Positions 45,678 through 53,900 of a stretch of DNA of 64,000 bases are shown piece after piece. The notes under the pieces are model-generated. The model had not been told where the DNA came from and ran no database searches. It was given only the letters and a program-made list of their open reading frames with translations. The DNA is from Dechloromonas sp. ZY10. GTDB taxonomy: Bacteria > Pseudomonadota > Gammaproteobacteria > Burkholderiales > Rhodocyclaceae. The DNA lies in contig NZ_CP144212.1 in assembly GCF_041378895.1 (NCBI RefSeq), positions 1,473,501-1,537,500 of the forward strand, written 5' to 3'. A program made the translations under genes and the position numbers. Numbering within the stretch: the stretch's first letter is position 1; every line of letters begins with the position of its first letter.

Positions 45678-47375
45678 TTACGCATCAAGCGCCTGCTGAA
45701 ACACATTTCGAATATCCCGTAGGTACTTAGGGTCTAATTCCAGCACCGGCACTTCGAGCGTTACGTCGTCAATGGTAAGTTTCTCAAAAGCCCAACCAGG
45801 ACTTAAATCGTTGCACCATCGGTCTAGTATTTCATATGACATTGCAGCAAGTCGTGCAACTGGCTCCTGTTCGTTACCGCTTCGAATCTCGCCTATAACC
45901 GCAGCCAAAAGCGGAAGATTCAGTGCGGCCATTCCCTTCATGCGCTGCCAGACGGTAGAAGTTCCAAAGCAAGACGAAGTAAGAATTGCATCGCAAACTG
46001 TAACTGCACTTACCTTTCTCTTAACAGCTTGGGAAATTAATTCATCGATGGTCGTAGAATTTTCTTGATGCAGGCGTTCCAATTGTGAAAACGCTTCGGC
46101 GATACGTGTTTCCATTGCCCTAGTCATTCGAGCGCCTTCTGGTGGAATGGCAGCCTTCGCTTGAATTTGCAGAGCCGCGTTCTCATCAGGGTTGAAAACA
46201 AGAATATCAATTTCGCCTCTTTCCCAGCACACGTTTGGCACAACAACGAGTTGCGGTATCTGCTGGAAAATCTTCACGGCCGCCGCAATAAGAGCTGGTT
46301 CCATCTCGTTTGCAATACTGCGCGAAAAAGAGTCGGGGGCCAGTTTATTTTTTACGTAAAGAAGATTCCGTGTGGACATCACGGTCCTTACTATTTGCGG
46401 ACTAAACAAGTATCCATCGCCAAACTTGATAATCGGAGGAAGAAACCCATCGCCCGCCTGTGGTGCAGTTCGCGCCTTTGCGTCTACGGCGAAGAATCGC
46501 ATGAGCTTGCCATACTCTTCACCCTGAAGTCTGGCGATAGAACAAATCAGACTATCGATAAAGCTGGCATCAATTAGGGGCATAATCCATTCCCATGCCT
46601 CGGCTACGAGACGCTCTTTTTCGCTCTCCGGGACGAAACGCGTCGTTGCAAAAAGCATTTCTGCTATCAGCTGACAGCAGATAGAGTAGGCGGCCCATGC
46701 GGCTCGGAACTGTCGAAACGTCTCAAACGCTACTCCAGTTGCGTTAAAAAAACCTTCTTCGCTGATGCCTAGAAACTCACGTTCGCCAGCTATATATTCG
46801 TTCTTTATAGAGTAAATTACCGACACGAAAAGCCCCATGTCGATATTTGGTGCCGTGTCAGCTAACTGATAAGTTGCATCATAATATTTCGCTACGTCAA
46901 TTTCCGGCTCTTGTGGCATTGCCGTTTCACTGAGAACTATGTCACGCCAATCAAATCGGGCAATATCTGTCGAAAGATGGTTGATTGAATAAGATCGATT
47001 AGCCACTTCATGAACCAGATACCACTTTCGGTGAATAGCTGGCATCAACTCGCAATAATGCCCATACTGGAGTAGAAATTGCAACTCTGCAAAGTCCTGC
47101 AAGGTGAAGGCTTTCATAGCGTCTAGCACACCATCACCGAGACTCTCAACATCACACTTTGTTAGGAGTATGGGGAGAAGATAAGACAACCTGGAAACAA
47201 GGGCTTGACCTGCCTGCCTCCTAGGTGTTCCTCCCTTGAGGCGGTTTCCGTAGCAGAGAGCATCCAGAATGCCAAAAATGTTGGTTAGAACTGACCTTAG
47301 TGGGAGCGAAAGAATCCCCAGTTCTTTTGCTCTCTTATCGAGTTCCTCCTCAATTTCAGATAGCTTATAAGACAT
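45678..47375 (-). CDS. AT-richer orphan protein with a nuclease-like motif
   Basis: A 565-residue protein of unknown function. The first 300 residues are helical with no recognised domain (for example WYLVHEVANRSYSINHLSTD). Residues about 370-425 look like a PD-(D/E)XK core: VVVPNVCWERGEIDILVF with the aspartate, then ALQIQAKAA with a QxK in place of ExK. The C-terminal 130 residues are mixed. GGAG lies 7 nt before the ATG. Base composition and codon use are visibly more AT-rich than all neighbours, and it stands alone between decayed-looking spacers, so recent transfer is likely. It could be a stand-alone defence gene. Confidence 0.7.
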   Translation of the reverse strand: MSYKLSEIEEELDKRAKELGILSLPLRSVLTNIFGILDALCYGNRLKGGTPRRQAGQALVSRLSYLLPILLTKCDVESLGDGVLDAMKAFTLQDFAELQFLLQYGHYCELMPAIHRKWYLVHEVANRSYSINHLSTDIARFDWRDIVLSETAMPQEPEIDVAKYYDATYQLADTAPNIDMGLFVSVIYSIKNEYIAGEREFLGISEEGFFNATGVAFETFRQFRAAWAAYSICCQLIAEMLFATTRFVPESEKERLVAEAWEWIMPLIDASFIDSLICSIARLQGEEYGKLMRFFAVDAKARTAPQAGDGFLPPIIKFGDGYLFSPQIVRTVMSTRNLLYVKNKLAPDSFSRSIANEMEPALIAAAVKIFQQIPQLVVVPNVCWERGEIDILVFNPDENAALQIQAKAAIPPEGARMTRAMETRIAEAFSQLERLHQENSTTIDELISQAVKRKVSAVTVCDAILTSSCFGTSTVWQRMKGMAALNLPLLAAVIGEIRSGNEQEPVARLAAMSYEILDRWCNDLSPGWAFEKLTIDDVTLEVPVLELDPKYLRDIRNVFQQALDA

Positions 47376-47806
47376 GTGGCAACTCCGATGCTAGGTGGGG
47401 GGCAAGTGCCGCAGAGTATAGTGGGTGTTCTACTTTCGGAAGCGGCTAACATCCGAACTGGAACAACATGAAGGTTGGCACCAAGGCAGAAGTCCGCGTT
47501 ATTGGCAGATGGCAGCTCAGACCAACCAGCCTAAGTAGGTCGACTGGCAGGTTTTGGACTGAAACTGACGCTCGAATGACCATGGTGACAAGAGGCTGAC
47601 CGGCAGCTTCTGGCCGATTGCTGTCGAAACCAGCATCATCAAACCCAATGCCCTCCGTAGCCAGATACAGCGAGGCCGGGCGGCGAAAACAGCGGGATTG
47701 GGGAGTCAGGGTAGCGGGGTAATCGCCGCCTGCGTAAGGCAAGAAAGCACCAATACCCAAGATTTTCCGAAGCCGCCACCCAACTCCTCAGCCCATCCGC
47801 AACCCC
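47376..47806. other. 431-nt region without a supported gene
   Basis: Upstream of the AT-richer gene and downstream of queF. It contains a 104-codon open frame on the minus strand without family look or ribosome site, and direct fragments such as GCTGACCGGCAGCTTCTGGC that look like degenerate intergenic repeats. I read it as the other edge of an acquired segment. Confidence 0.4.
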
Positions 47807-48736
47807 TTACTGCCGCACTTCCCGCGTATTGTCCGGGGCCGGGTAGTCGGGGGTGGTGGGGGTGCCGCTGCTGCGGAAGGGGTTGATGTCGAGGCCGCCG
47901 CGGCGGGTGTAGCGGGCGTGCACGGCGAGGGCTTGTGGGGCGCAGCGGTGCCACAGGTCGCAGAAGATGCGTTCGACGCATTGCTCGTGGAATTCGTTGT
48001 GGTTGCGGAACGAGACCAGATAGCGGAGCAGGCCGGCGCGGTCGATTGCGCGGCCGCGATAGCGGATGACGACCATCGCCCAGTCGGGCTGGCCGGTGAC
48101 CAGGCAGTTGGATTTGAGCAGGTGCGAGTACAGGGTTTCTTCGACGATGGCCGAACTTTCCGCTGCCGCACCGGCTTGTTCTCCGGCGGATTTTTGCCCG
48201 TTTTCGCCGTCGACCGTGGTCAGCCGCTCCGGCGCCGGTTGATAGTCGCTGCAGTCGATGTCGAGGTCGTCGAGGAGCACGCCTTGCGGGTAGCCGACGC
48301 TGGCTGGCGGTTGGTCGCCGAGCGGCGCGAGTTCGACCCGTACCGGGGCGCCGGCGGCGGCCGAGAGGTCGCGGCTGAGGGTCGCGGCGACGGCCGCGGG
48401 GTCGGCAAAGGCGGTCTGGTTGAGCGAGTTGAGGTAGAGCTTGAGCGACTTGGATTCGATCAGGCGCGGGCTGTCGGCCGGGACGCGCAGGGTACCGACG
48501 GCGACCACCGGTTTGCCGCGCGGGTTGAGCCACGAGACTTCGTAGGCGTTCCACAGGTCTTCGCCGACGAAGGGCAGCGCGTCGGCACGCAGACCGAGTT
48601 CGTCGCGCTTGCCCTGGCGCGGGATCGGGAACAGCAATTCGGGGGCGTAGGTGCTGGCGTAGGCGGTGCTTTTGCCAAGCGGCGAGGCCGAGGCTTCCGG
48701 GCAGGAGGCCGGGGCGGGAGAGGCGGAGGTAGTCAT
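47807..48736 (-). CDS. queF: NADPH-dependent 7-cyano-7-deazaguanine reductase
   Basis: Reduces preQ0 to preQ1 in queuosine synthesis. The 309-residue protein is the long two-domain (YqfB/E. coli-like) type of about 280 residues plus an extra insert. The catalytic cysteine is C211 in [16 protein letters not shown], and the QueF motif [15 protein letters not shown] lies at about 94-108; [17 protein letters not shown] is intact. Residues about 172-196 are an insertion whose DNA (48185-48220) resembles the recurring GTCGACCGT palindrome element. The ATG at 48736 gives a family-like start with a Ser/Pro-rich lead. Confidence 0.93.
   Translation of the reverse strand: MTTSASPAPASCPEASASPLGKSTAYASTYAPELLFPIPRQGKRDELGLRADALPFVGEDLWNAYEVSWLNPRGKPVVAVGTLRVPADSPRLIESKSLKLYLNSLNQTAFADPAAVAATLSRDLSAAAGAPVRVELAPLGDQPPASVGYPQGVLLDDLDIDCSDYQPAPERLTTVDGENGQKSAGEQAGAAAESSAIVEETLYSHLLKSNCLVTGQPDWAMVVIRYRGRAIDRAGLLRYLVSFRNHNEFHEQCVERIFCDLWHRCAPQALAVHARYTRRGGLDINPFRSSGTPTTPDYPAPDNTREVRQ
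48185..48220. repeat. Palindrome element inside queF
   Basis: GGATTTTTGCCCGTTTTCGC followed by CGTCGACCGTGG, the same T5-GCC plus GTCGACCGTG layout as the intergenic copies at 40131 and 50860. It is in frame and encodes residues about 173-184 of QueF. Confidence 0.55.
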
Positions 48737-48789
48737 GGGCGGCGATTTTACCGGCTTTGCCGGTGGCGGGAGGAAGACCTCCGTGTGCT

Positions 48790-48835
48790 GGTTTTTATCG
48801 ATTGCTACGGTCGACCGTGGCGATCGATAAAAACC
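48790..48835. terminator. Long hairpin built on the ACGGTCGACCGT palindrome
   Basis: Arms 48790-48812 and 48813-48835 pair over 23 bp with only two G-T wobbles. Its ends are GGTTTTTATCGAT and ATCGATAAAAACC, so RNA in both directions ends with a T-run in the stem. It lies just beyond the 3' end of the coiled-coil gene and before queF, so it should end that transcript. Confidence 0.65.
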
Positions 48836-48849
48836 CCGGGGTAGCGGTT

Positions 48850-49470
48850 TTATTGGCCGGCAACCCAGTTTTTGGGCGCGGGGCGGGTCCAGACTTCGCG
48901 GCAGGTGGCGATTTCTTCGTCGCTCATTACCGGTCTGATCTGGCAGCGGGTCTCCCATGCATATTGGCGCTGGGCGGCTTCGAGCTTGGCCTGTTGGCGA
49001 TCCTGCTCGCGCTTTTCGGCATCGAGGCGCTTTTTCTCTTCTGCCGCAGCGAGGGCGGATTGTTCGGCTGCCGCCTTCTGGCGCGCCAGGGTCAGCGATT
49101 CTTCAAGCTTGCGGGCAGCCTCGGCATCGGCGGCAGCCTTTTGCTCGGCTTCCCGTTTGCCGGTCGGGGCGGCGTCGGTCGCGCTGGCTGTTGTCGGCGT
49201 GTTCTGGCTGCTATCCCGTTCTCCCTGGCGCGGGCGTGGCAGCGACACGGACAGGCTCGGGCCGCCGCTGTCGTGCTTGCTCCCGGCGGCATGTGTGCTG
49301 TCGGCATGGCCGGTCGGGTGCGAACTGCTGCTGTGCGACGAGCCGCTGCGTTTGGCCTCGGCTACGCCGGGCAGGAGCAGGGCCAGGCTCAGGCCGAGGA
49401 GGGGAAGCAGGGCGGAGCGTTGCCCGTGCGGGCGACATGAGCGGGCAGTGGGGCGGGGGGCGCGAAGCAT
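48850..49470 (-). CDS. Exported coiled-coil protein of unknown function
   Basis: A 206-residue protein. A signal peptide (about 18-40, [20 protein letters not shown]) is followed by a Ser/His-rich stretch, an Ala/Glu/Lys coiled coil (about 105-170) and a short C-terminal domain with two cysteines ([21 protein letters not shown]), probably a disulphide. I do not recognise the family beyond this. GAGGAG lies 5-6 nt before ATG 49470; an upstream alternative adds six residues. It may be periplasmic and structural. Confidence 0.65.
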   Translation of the reverse strand: MLRAPRPTARSCRPHGQRSALLPLLGLSLALLLPGVAEAKRSGSSHSSSSHPTGHADSTHAAGSKHDSGGPSLSVSLPRPRQGERDSSQNTPTTASATDAAPTGKREAEQKAAADAEAARKLEESLTLARQKAAAEQSALAAAEEKKRLDAEKREQDRQQAKLEAAQRQYAWETRCQIRPVMSDEEIATCREVWTRPAPKNWVAGQ

Positions 49471-49553
49471 GCTGACTCCTCTGGGCAAGGCCGGAACGAT
49501 CCGGCCATTTTAGCGGAATGCGGCGGCGGCAACGGGTGGGAAACCGCGCTGCG

Positions 49554-50075
49554 TCACTTCTTCCACTTCGCCCAGGGGTCGTCGCTGGCGGCGGCCGGGG
49601 CGCGGCGGGAGTCGGCGCGGGGGGCACTGCGGGGGGAGGGGTCGCTGCGGGAGTCGCTGCGCGGGCGGGCTTCCGGCCGTGGGCGGCGGTCGCCGTTGCG
49701 GTCATGCTCGGCGGCTTTGCGGGCGCGTTTTTCGCGCAGGCGTTCGGCGTCTTCCAGGCTCAGTTCGGCGGGCGGCCCCGGCTGTTGTTCGGGCGGAACG
49801 ATGCGGTCGCGCGGCGGCAGTTCAAACTGCTCGGCCGAGGCGCGGGGCAGGCTCTTGAACTGGTAGAGGTAGAAGCCTTCGACCTTCTCGCGCGCCCAGT
49901 CGGCTTTTTTCAGGAATTTGACGGCGGCTTCGATGCTCGGGTTGGTCTTGAAGCAGTTGATGTTGAGGTAGGCGTAGAGGATTTCGTAACCGTAGTGATT
50001 GACGATTTCGCTGACCAGCTGCTTGAGGCTGACACCGTGCAGCGGGTTGTTCTGATAGTTGGGTTCGCTATTCAT
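49554..50075 (-). CDS. VF530-family DNA-binding protein with a long basic tail
   Basis: A 173-residue protein. Residues 1-75 ([52 protein letters not shown]) match the small VF530 family, which has a DNA-binding fold and is usually about 75 residues long. Here an Arg/Pro/Ser/Asp-rich tail of about 95 residues is added, probably disordered and nucleic-acid binding. The ATG at 50075 gives the family N-terminus. It may share a transcript with the upstream hypothetical gene (32 nt away). Confidence 0.8.
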   Translation of the reverse strand: MNSEPNYQNNPLHGVSLKQLVSEIVNHYGYEILYAYLNINCFKTNPSIEAAVKFLKKADWAREKVEGFYLYQFKSLPRASAEQFELPPRDRIVPPEQQPGPPAELSLEDAERLREKRARKAAEHDRNGDRRPRPEARPRSDSRSDPSPRSAPRADSRRAPAAASDDPWAKWKK

Positions 50076-50106
50076 TGGGGCGATATGAGGAAAGAGATGG
50101 GGCGGC

Positions 50107-50526
50107 TCAGTGAAGGCGGGCACGGTTCTGGGCGTCGATTTGCCGCGCCAGTTCGCGGTAGGCTTCGAGAATCAGCCGGGTGGCGCGCTCGACGTCGGCG
50201 GCCTGGCTGATGCCCTTGCTCAGGCAGTAGCTGGTGACGGCAACCAGATCAAAGGGATTGTCGTTGCCGCTGTCGGCGAGGCTGGCGGCAACGGCCTGGC
50301 CAACCGCGCTTTGCTGCGCCAGTTGGATGAAGTCGGCAAAGTTGGTTTCCTGGACGACGACCTCGCTCGGGGGCAGATGCAGGGCGACATCGCGCGTCAG
50401 GTGCAGGCTGACCATGCCGCTCCAGCGCGGGGTGGGGGCGGCGAGGCCGACCACGGGCAGCGGAAAACCGGGGATGTGGGGAATCAGCGCAATACGCCAG
50501 TCTTGGTAGGGGTTGAGGTCCTGCAT
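50107..50526 (-). CDS. Hypothetical protein
   Basis: A 139-residue soluble protein that I do not recognise. It starts [20 protein letters not shown] and has a beta-rich first half with [21 protein letters not shown] and a helical C-terminus ([20 protein letters not shown]). No signal peptide, membrane segment or cysteine cluster. It precedes the VF530 gene by 32 nt on the same strand. Confidence 0.6.
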   Translation of the reverse strand: MQDLNPYQDWRIALIPHIPGFPLPVVGLAAPTPRWSGMVSLHLTRDVALHLPPSEVVVQETNFADFIQLAQQSAVGQAVAASLADSGNDNPFDLVAVTSYCLSKGISQAADVERATRLILEAYRELARQIDAQNRARLH

Positions 50527-50898
50527 CGGGGTAGGCTTGGGTAAACAGGGGAAAATCCCGCTGCCGGGGGCGGTGGCGGGTCAGTTGAAAAGGTCGGGCA
50601 GGGAAGCGCACGGGCAGCTGGCAGCGGCGACTTGCCGGCGGGTCTTCCGGGCAGCGCACGGCGGCGTATTCTGCGGGCCATTGGCGGGGGCGTCAATCAA
50701 GACTCCGGTATCCGCTGGGGAGCCGCCGGGGGGCTGGCGAGCCAAGTCTGCCGGCAGGTGCAACACTGAACTGGACGCGGGTGGAGGATGGGCGTGAAGC
50801 GGAGCGCAGCGGGCGGGACATCAAGGAAGCGGGAAGGCGACTGGTTGCTACGGTCGACCGCGATTTTTGCCCAAAAGGCCGGTCGACCGTGTCAGGCC
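50527..50898. other. 372-nt gap with a paired palindrome element
   Basis: Between the divergent hypothetical gene and the azlD 3' end. Apart from the element at 50850-50891 I see no gene, and a promoter for the hypothetical gene must lie here. Confidence 0.5.
50850..50891. repeat. Paired ACGGTCGACCG element
   Basis: ACGGTCGACCG (50850-50860), a CGATTTTTGCCCAAAAGGC spacer, and CGGTCGACCGTG (50880-50891). The two palindromes are inverted copies and lie just past the azlD stop, so the element may work as its terminator. Confidence 0.75.
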
Positions 50899-51222
50899 TC
50901 AGGGCAGCAGTTTTTGCAGCGCCAGCAGCACCCCCATGCCGGCGACGAAGGGCAGCCAGGGGTTGCGCCACAGGCTGGCGGCGACCACGGCGGCGATGGC
51001 GCCGGCGAGTTTGGGGTTGAGCGGTGCCAGTTGGCCGCCAACCACCAGCACGTCGGGGACGACAATCGCGGCTAGGGCCGCCGCAGGGGCGTAGCGCAGC
51101 GCGCGTTGCAGGGTCGGCGGCAGGCTGACGCGATTGCCGGCAACGATGAAGCCGGCGCGCGGCAGGGTGGTGGTCAGGCCGAGCAGGATGAAGGTCAGCC
51201 ACAGCCAGAGTTCGTCAGTCAT
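50899..51222 (-). CDS. azlD: AzlD-family branched-chain amino acid export subunit
   Basis: A 107-residue membrane protein with three or four helices (LWLWLTFILLGLTTTLPRAG; ALRYAPAAALAAIVVPDVLV; AGAIAAVVAASLW; FVAGMGVLLALQKLL). With AzlC it forms an exporter of branched-chain or analogous amino acids. It overlaps azlC by 8 nt. The ATG at 51222 is chosen because the upstream part lies in azlC. Confidence 0.88.
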   Translation of the reverse strand: MTDELWLWLTFILLGLTTTLPRAGFIVAGNRVSLPPTLQRALRYAPAAALAAIVVPDVLVVGGQLAPLNPKLAGAIAAVVAASLWRNPWLPFVAGMGVLLALQKLLP

Positions 51223-51949
51223 CCTTGTTCTCCTGCCAGTGTTCGGCGGCAAAACCGGCGGCAATGCCAATGCAGATGCCGGTGACGACGCCGAGGCGCA
51301 GCGGCATGTTGCGTAGCAGCGTTGCGCTGGCGCCGCCGGCCAGCGCGGCCACCAGCATCGGGCGGACCTTGGCCATTGGCACCAGCAGCACGATCAGCGC
51401 AATCGTGGCCATGAATTCGAGCGACCAGGTTTTGGGCAGCAGGTGCGCGGCATGGATGCCGATCAGCGCAAAGCTCTGCCACAGCAGCCAGCTCCACAGC
51501 CCGGTGGCGAGGTAATAGCCGAGCCGCCAGTGCGGATCGTCGGCCTTGCGCATCGGTTCGTAGCAGCAGGCAAAGCTGCCGTCGGTCAGGAAATGCCCGG
51601 CAAACCAGCGCATCGGTGTGCCGATGCCGGCAAAGCTGGGGGCCAGCGCGGCGCTGAAGATGACGAAACGCAGATTGAGCGCCAGCCCGGTGGCGACGAT
51701 CAGCCACAGCGGCGCGCCATCGACGATCAGCGGCAAGGTACCCAGTTGTGCGGTGCCGGCAAAGACAATGATGTTCATGCCCATCGCCTGGGCCGGGGTG
51801 AAGCCGGCACTGGTCATCGCCATGCCGACCACCAGCGCCCAAGGAATCAGCCCGACCGACAGCGGCAGGAACGCGATAAAGCCGGCACGGGCGCCCTGCA
51901 GCCAGGGCGCATCGCCCCGGCACAGGCGGGAAAGCGGGTTTAATTGCAC
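51215..51949 (-). CDS. azlC: AzlC-family amino acid exporter subunit
   Basis: A 244-residue membrane protein with about seven helices and the family segments GARAGFIAFLPLSVGLIPWALVVG, NIIVFAGTAQLGTLPL and LTDGSFAC, here read as FLTDGSFACCYEP. The start is GTG at 51949 with TGGAG 7 nt upstream; the frame continues upstream only as a shadow of the DUF2917 gene. It overlaps that gene by 10 nt. Confidence 0.9.
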   Translation of the reverse strand: MQLNPLSRLCRGDAPWLQGARAGFIAFLPLSVGLIPWALVVGMAMTSAGFTPAQAMGMNIIVFAGTAQLGTLPLIVDGAPLWLIVATGLALNLRFVIFSAALAPSFAGIGTPMRWFAGHFLTDGSFACCYEPMRKADDPHWRLGYYLATGLWSWLLWQSFALIGIHAAHLLPKTWSLEFMATIALIVLLVPMAKVRPMLVAALAGGASATLLRNMPLRLGVVTGICIGIAAGFAAEHWQENKDD

Positions 51950-52278
51950 TGCAGGCTCCAGCCCGGGGTCAGGGTCGCTGCCCGCTCGCGGCGTTGGGCC
52001 AACAGTGCTCGCAGCCAGGGGTAGCGGACTGGCCGCAACAGCGCGACGCTGGCTTCGCCGATGCCTTCGATCAGCAGCAGGGCGTTGCGCGGAATCTCGT
52101 ATTCCTCGCCCGGCATCAGGAAAATGTCCTCGGCCTCGCCTGCCAGCGTGATCCAGACCTGGCCGGCAACGCCGCGCAGGGTCAGGCCGCGGGCGTGTTC
52201 CAGGCGCAGCGGCTGGTTGTCGTGCAGTTGCAGTTCCAGCCAGGGACGGCTGGGGGTGCGGGGGGCTCCGAGTTTCAT
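51940..52278 (-). CDS. DUF2917 family protein
   Basis: A 112-residue protein with a cupin-like beta sequence (RGLTLRGVAGQVWITLAGEAEDIFLMPGEEYEIP). It fits the DUF2917 family, which often stands beside membrane transporters or regulators in betaproteobacteria. No catalytic residues are evident. It is first in the azl operon and is divergent from the MocR-type regulator, so it may be a ligand-binding or control partner of the exporter. Confidence 0.8.
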   Translation of the reverse strand: MKLGAPRTPSRPWLELQLHDNQPLRLEHARGLTLRGVAGQVWITLAGEAEDIFLMPGEEYEIPRNALLLIEGIGEASVALLRPVRYPWLRALLAQRRERAATLTPGWSLQCN

Positions 52279-52355
52279 TTGAGGGCTCCTGTCGATGCGC
52301 AAGCAAAGTGCGCGGGATGCGATGAGCGATCAGTTTAGGTAAGCGTGGTTTGCTG

Positions 52356-52416
52356 ATACAGTAGCAATAAAGTGAAATTGTGACCAATACAGTCTGTTTG
52401 TGCTGCAACTGTATTG
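52356..52416. promoter_or_regulatory. Operator cluster for the MocR-type regulator
   Basis: ATACAGT at 52356-52362 and again at 52387-52393 (31 nt apart, about three turns), plus the inverted ACTGTAT at 52408-52414. The last two extend to a 9-bp perfect inverted repeat CAATACAGT/ACTGTATTG. MocR/PdxR proteins commonly bind such direct-plus-inverted sites between divergent genes. Confidence 0.6.
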
Positions 52417-52460
52417 CTTGAAAAATATGCCAACTGTGCTGTTTGCCCGGAGTCGCCGCG

Positions 52461-53900
52461 ATGGCAGAAGAATTGCGTTATGAAAAACTGGCCGGTGAAC
52501 TCGCCGGAATGATTGCCGACGGCGTGCTGACTTGCGGTGACCGCCTGCCTTCGGTGCGGCGGCTGGCCGAAGAGCGGCGCTTGTCGGTGTCGACCGTGGT
52601 TCAGGCTTTGCGCCAGCTGGAAGATCGCGGCCTGGTCGAAGCCCGGCCGCAGTCCGGCTACTTTGTCCGGCGCGCGCGCAGCGAAAACCCCGAGCCGCAA
52701 ACCCGCGAAACCCCGGTTACCGCCATGCCGGTCGAGATTTCGCAGCGGATTGCCCGGATTCTGCACGACGGCAGCCGGCCGGGCGTGGCGCCGCTGGCGA
52801 TTGCCTTTCCGGCCAACGAGCTGTTGCCGATTGCTGCCTTGCACCGTCTTTACGCCGGCGTTGCCCGCCGTCATCCGCACCTGCTCGAAGCCGGCAGCCA
52901 CGGCCGCAACGACCTGCCGGCGCTGATCCGCCAGCTGGTGCGCCGCTCGCTGGCTTGGGGCGGGCCGCTGGCGGCCGAGGAAATCATCATCACCAATGCC
53001 TGCACCGAAGCCCTCGGCTTGTGCCTGCGCGCGGTGACCCGGCCCGGCGATACCGTCGCGGTCGAATCGCCGGCCTATTACCTGATGCTGCAATTACTGG
53101 AGAGCCTGGGCCTCAAGGCGCTGGAAATCCCGACCGACCCGCGCACCGGGATGTCGGTCGAAGCGCTGGAACTGGCTTCGCGCTACGGCAATATCGCCGC
53201 CTGCCTGATCGTTTCCAACGGCAGCAATCCGCTCGGTTGCGTGATGCCCGATGACAACAAGCGGCGGCTTGCGGCGCTGGCCGCCGAGCGCAACATTCCG
53301 CTGATCGAAGACGACATCTACGGCGATCTTTACCATGGCAATGCGCGGCCCTGGCCGATCAAGGCCTTCGACCGCAGCGGCAATGTGATGCTTTGCGCCT
53401 CGTTTTCCAAGTGCCTGTCGCCGGCCCTGCGCATCGGCTTTGTCGCTGCCGGCCGTTATGCCGAGGCGGTGGGTATGCAGAAGACGCTGAACAGCGGCGG
53501 GACCAATCCGGTGACCCAGATGGTGCTGGCCGAATACCTCGAATCGAATGCCTACGAACGCCATCTGCGCAAGCTGCGCAGCATTTATCGGCAGCAGGTG
53601 GCGGCGCTGAGCGATGCGGTCGCCCGCTACTTTCCGGCCGGTACGCGGATCGCCCAGCCGCAGGCCGGTTACGTGTTGTGGGTCGAGTTGCCGGAAGGCG
53701 TCGACACCATGGCGTGTTATGAACGGGCGCTCGCCGATGGCCTGTCCTACACCCCGGGCGAACTGTTTTCGGCCAGCGGCATGTACCGCAACTGCCTGCG
53801 CCTGAACGGCGGCAACCCGATGACGCCGGCGCTGGAGGACGCGGTGCGCCGCCTGGGCCGGCTGTTCGCTGGCGAACTTGAACAGGGGGCGGTGTTATGA
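52461..53900 (+). CDS. MocR-type (GntR plus aminotransferase) transcriptional regulator
   Basis: A 479-residue fused regulator. Residues about 1-75 are a GntR winged helix (LRYEKLAGELAGMIADGVLT; VRRLAEERRLSVSTVVQALRQL), then a linker, and about 110-470 a class-I aminotransferase fold with NACTEALGLCLRAV, DDIYGDLY and the cofactor-lysine motif SFSKCLSPALRIG. Such proteins use pyridoxal phosphate or an amino acid as signal. It is divergent from the azl operon, which it probably controls. ATG at 52461 gives the family start. Confidence 0.9.
   Translation: MAEELRYEKLAGELAGMIADGVLTCGDRLPSVRRLAEERRLSVSTVVQALRQLEDRGLVEARPQSGYFVRRARSENPEPQTRETPVTAMPVEISQRIARILHDGSRPGVAPLAIAFPANELLPIAALHRLYAGVARRHPHLLEAGSHGRNDLPALIRQLVRRSLAWGGPLAAEEIIITNACTEALGLCLRAVTRPGDTVAVESPAYYLMLQLLESLGLKALEIPTDPRTGMSVEALELASRYGNIAACLIVSNGSNPLGCVMPDDNKRRLAALAAERNIPLIEDDIYGDLYHGNARPWPIKAFDRSGNVMLCASFSKCLSPALRIGFVAAGRYAEAVGMQKTLNSGGTNPVTQMVLAEYLESNAYERHLRKLRSIYRQQVAALSDAVARYFPAGTRIAQPQAGYVLWVELPEGVDTMACYERALADGLSYTPGELFSASGMYRNCLRLNGGNPMTPALEDAVRRLGRLFAGELEQGAVL

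Noticed and set aside
47446..47760. 104-codon minus-strand frame upstream of the AT-richer gene
   Set aside because: No ribosome site, no domain look, and it overlaps degenerate repeat fragments.
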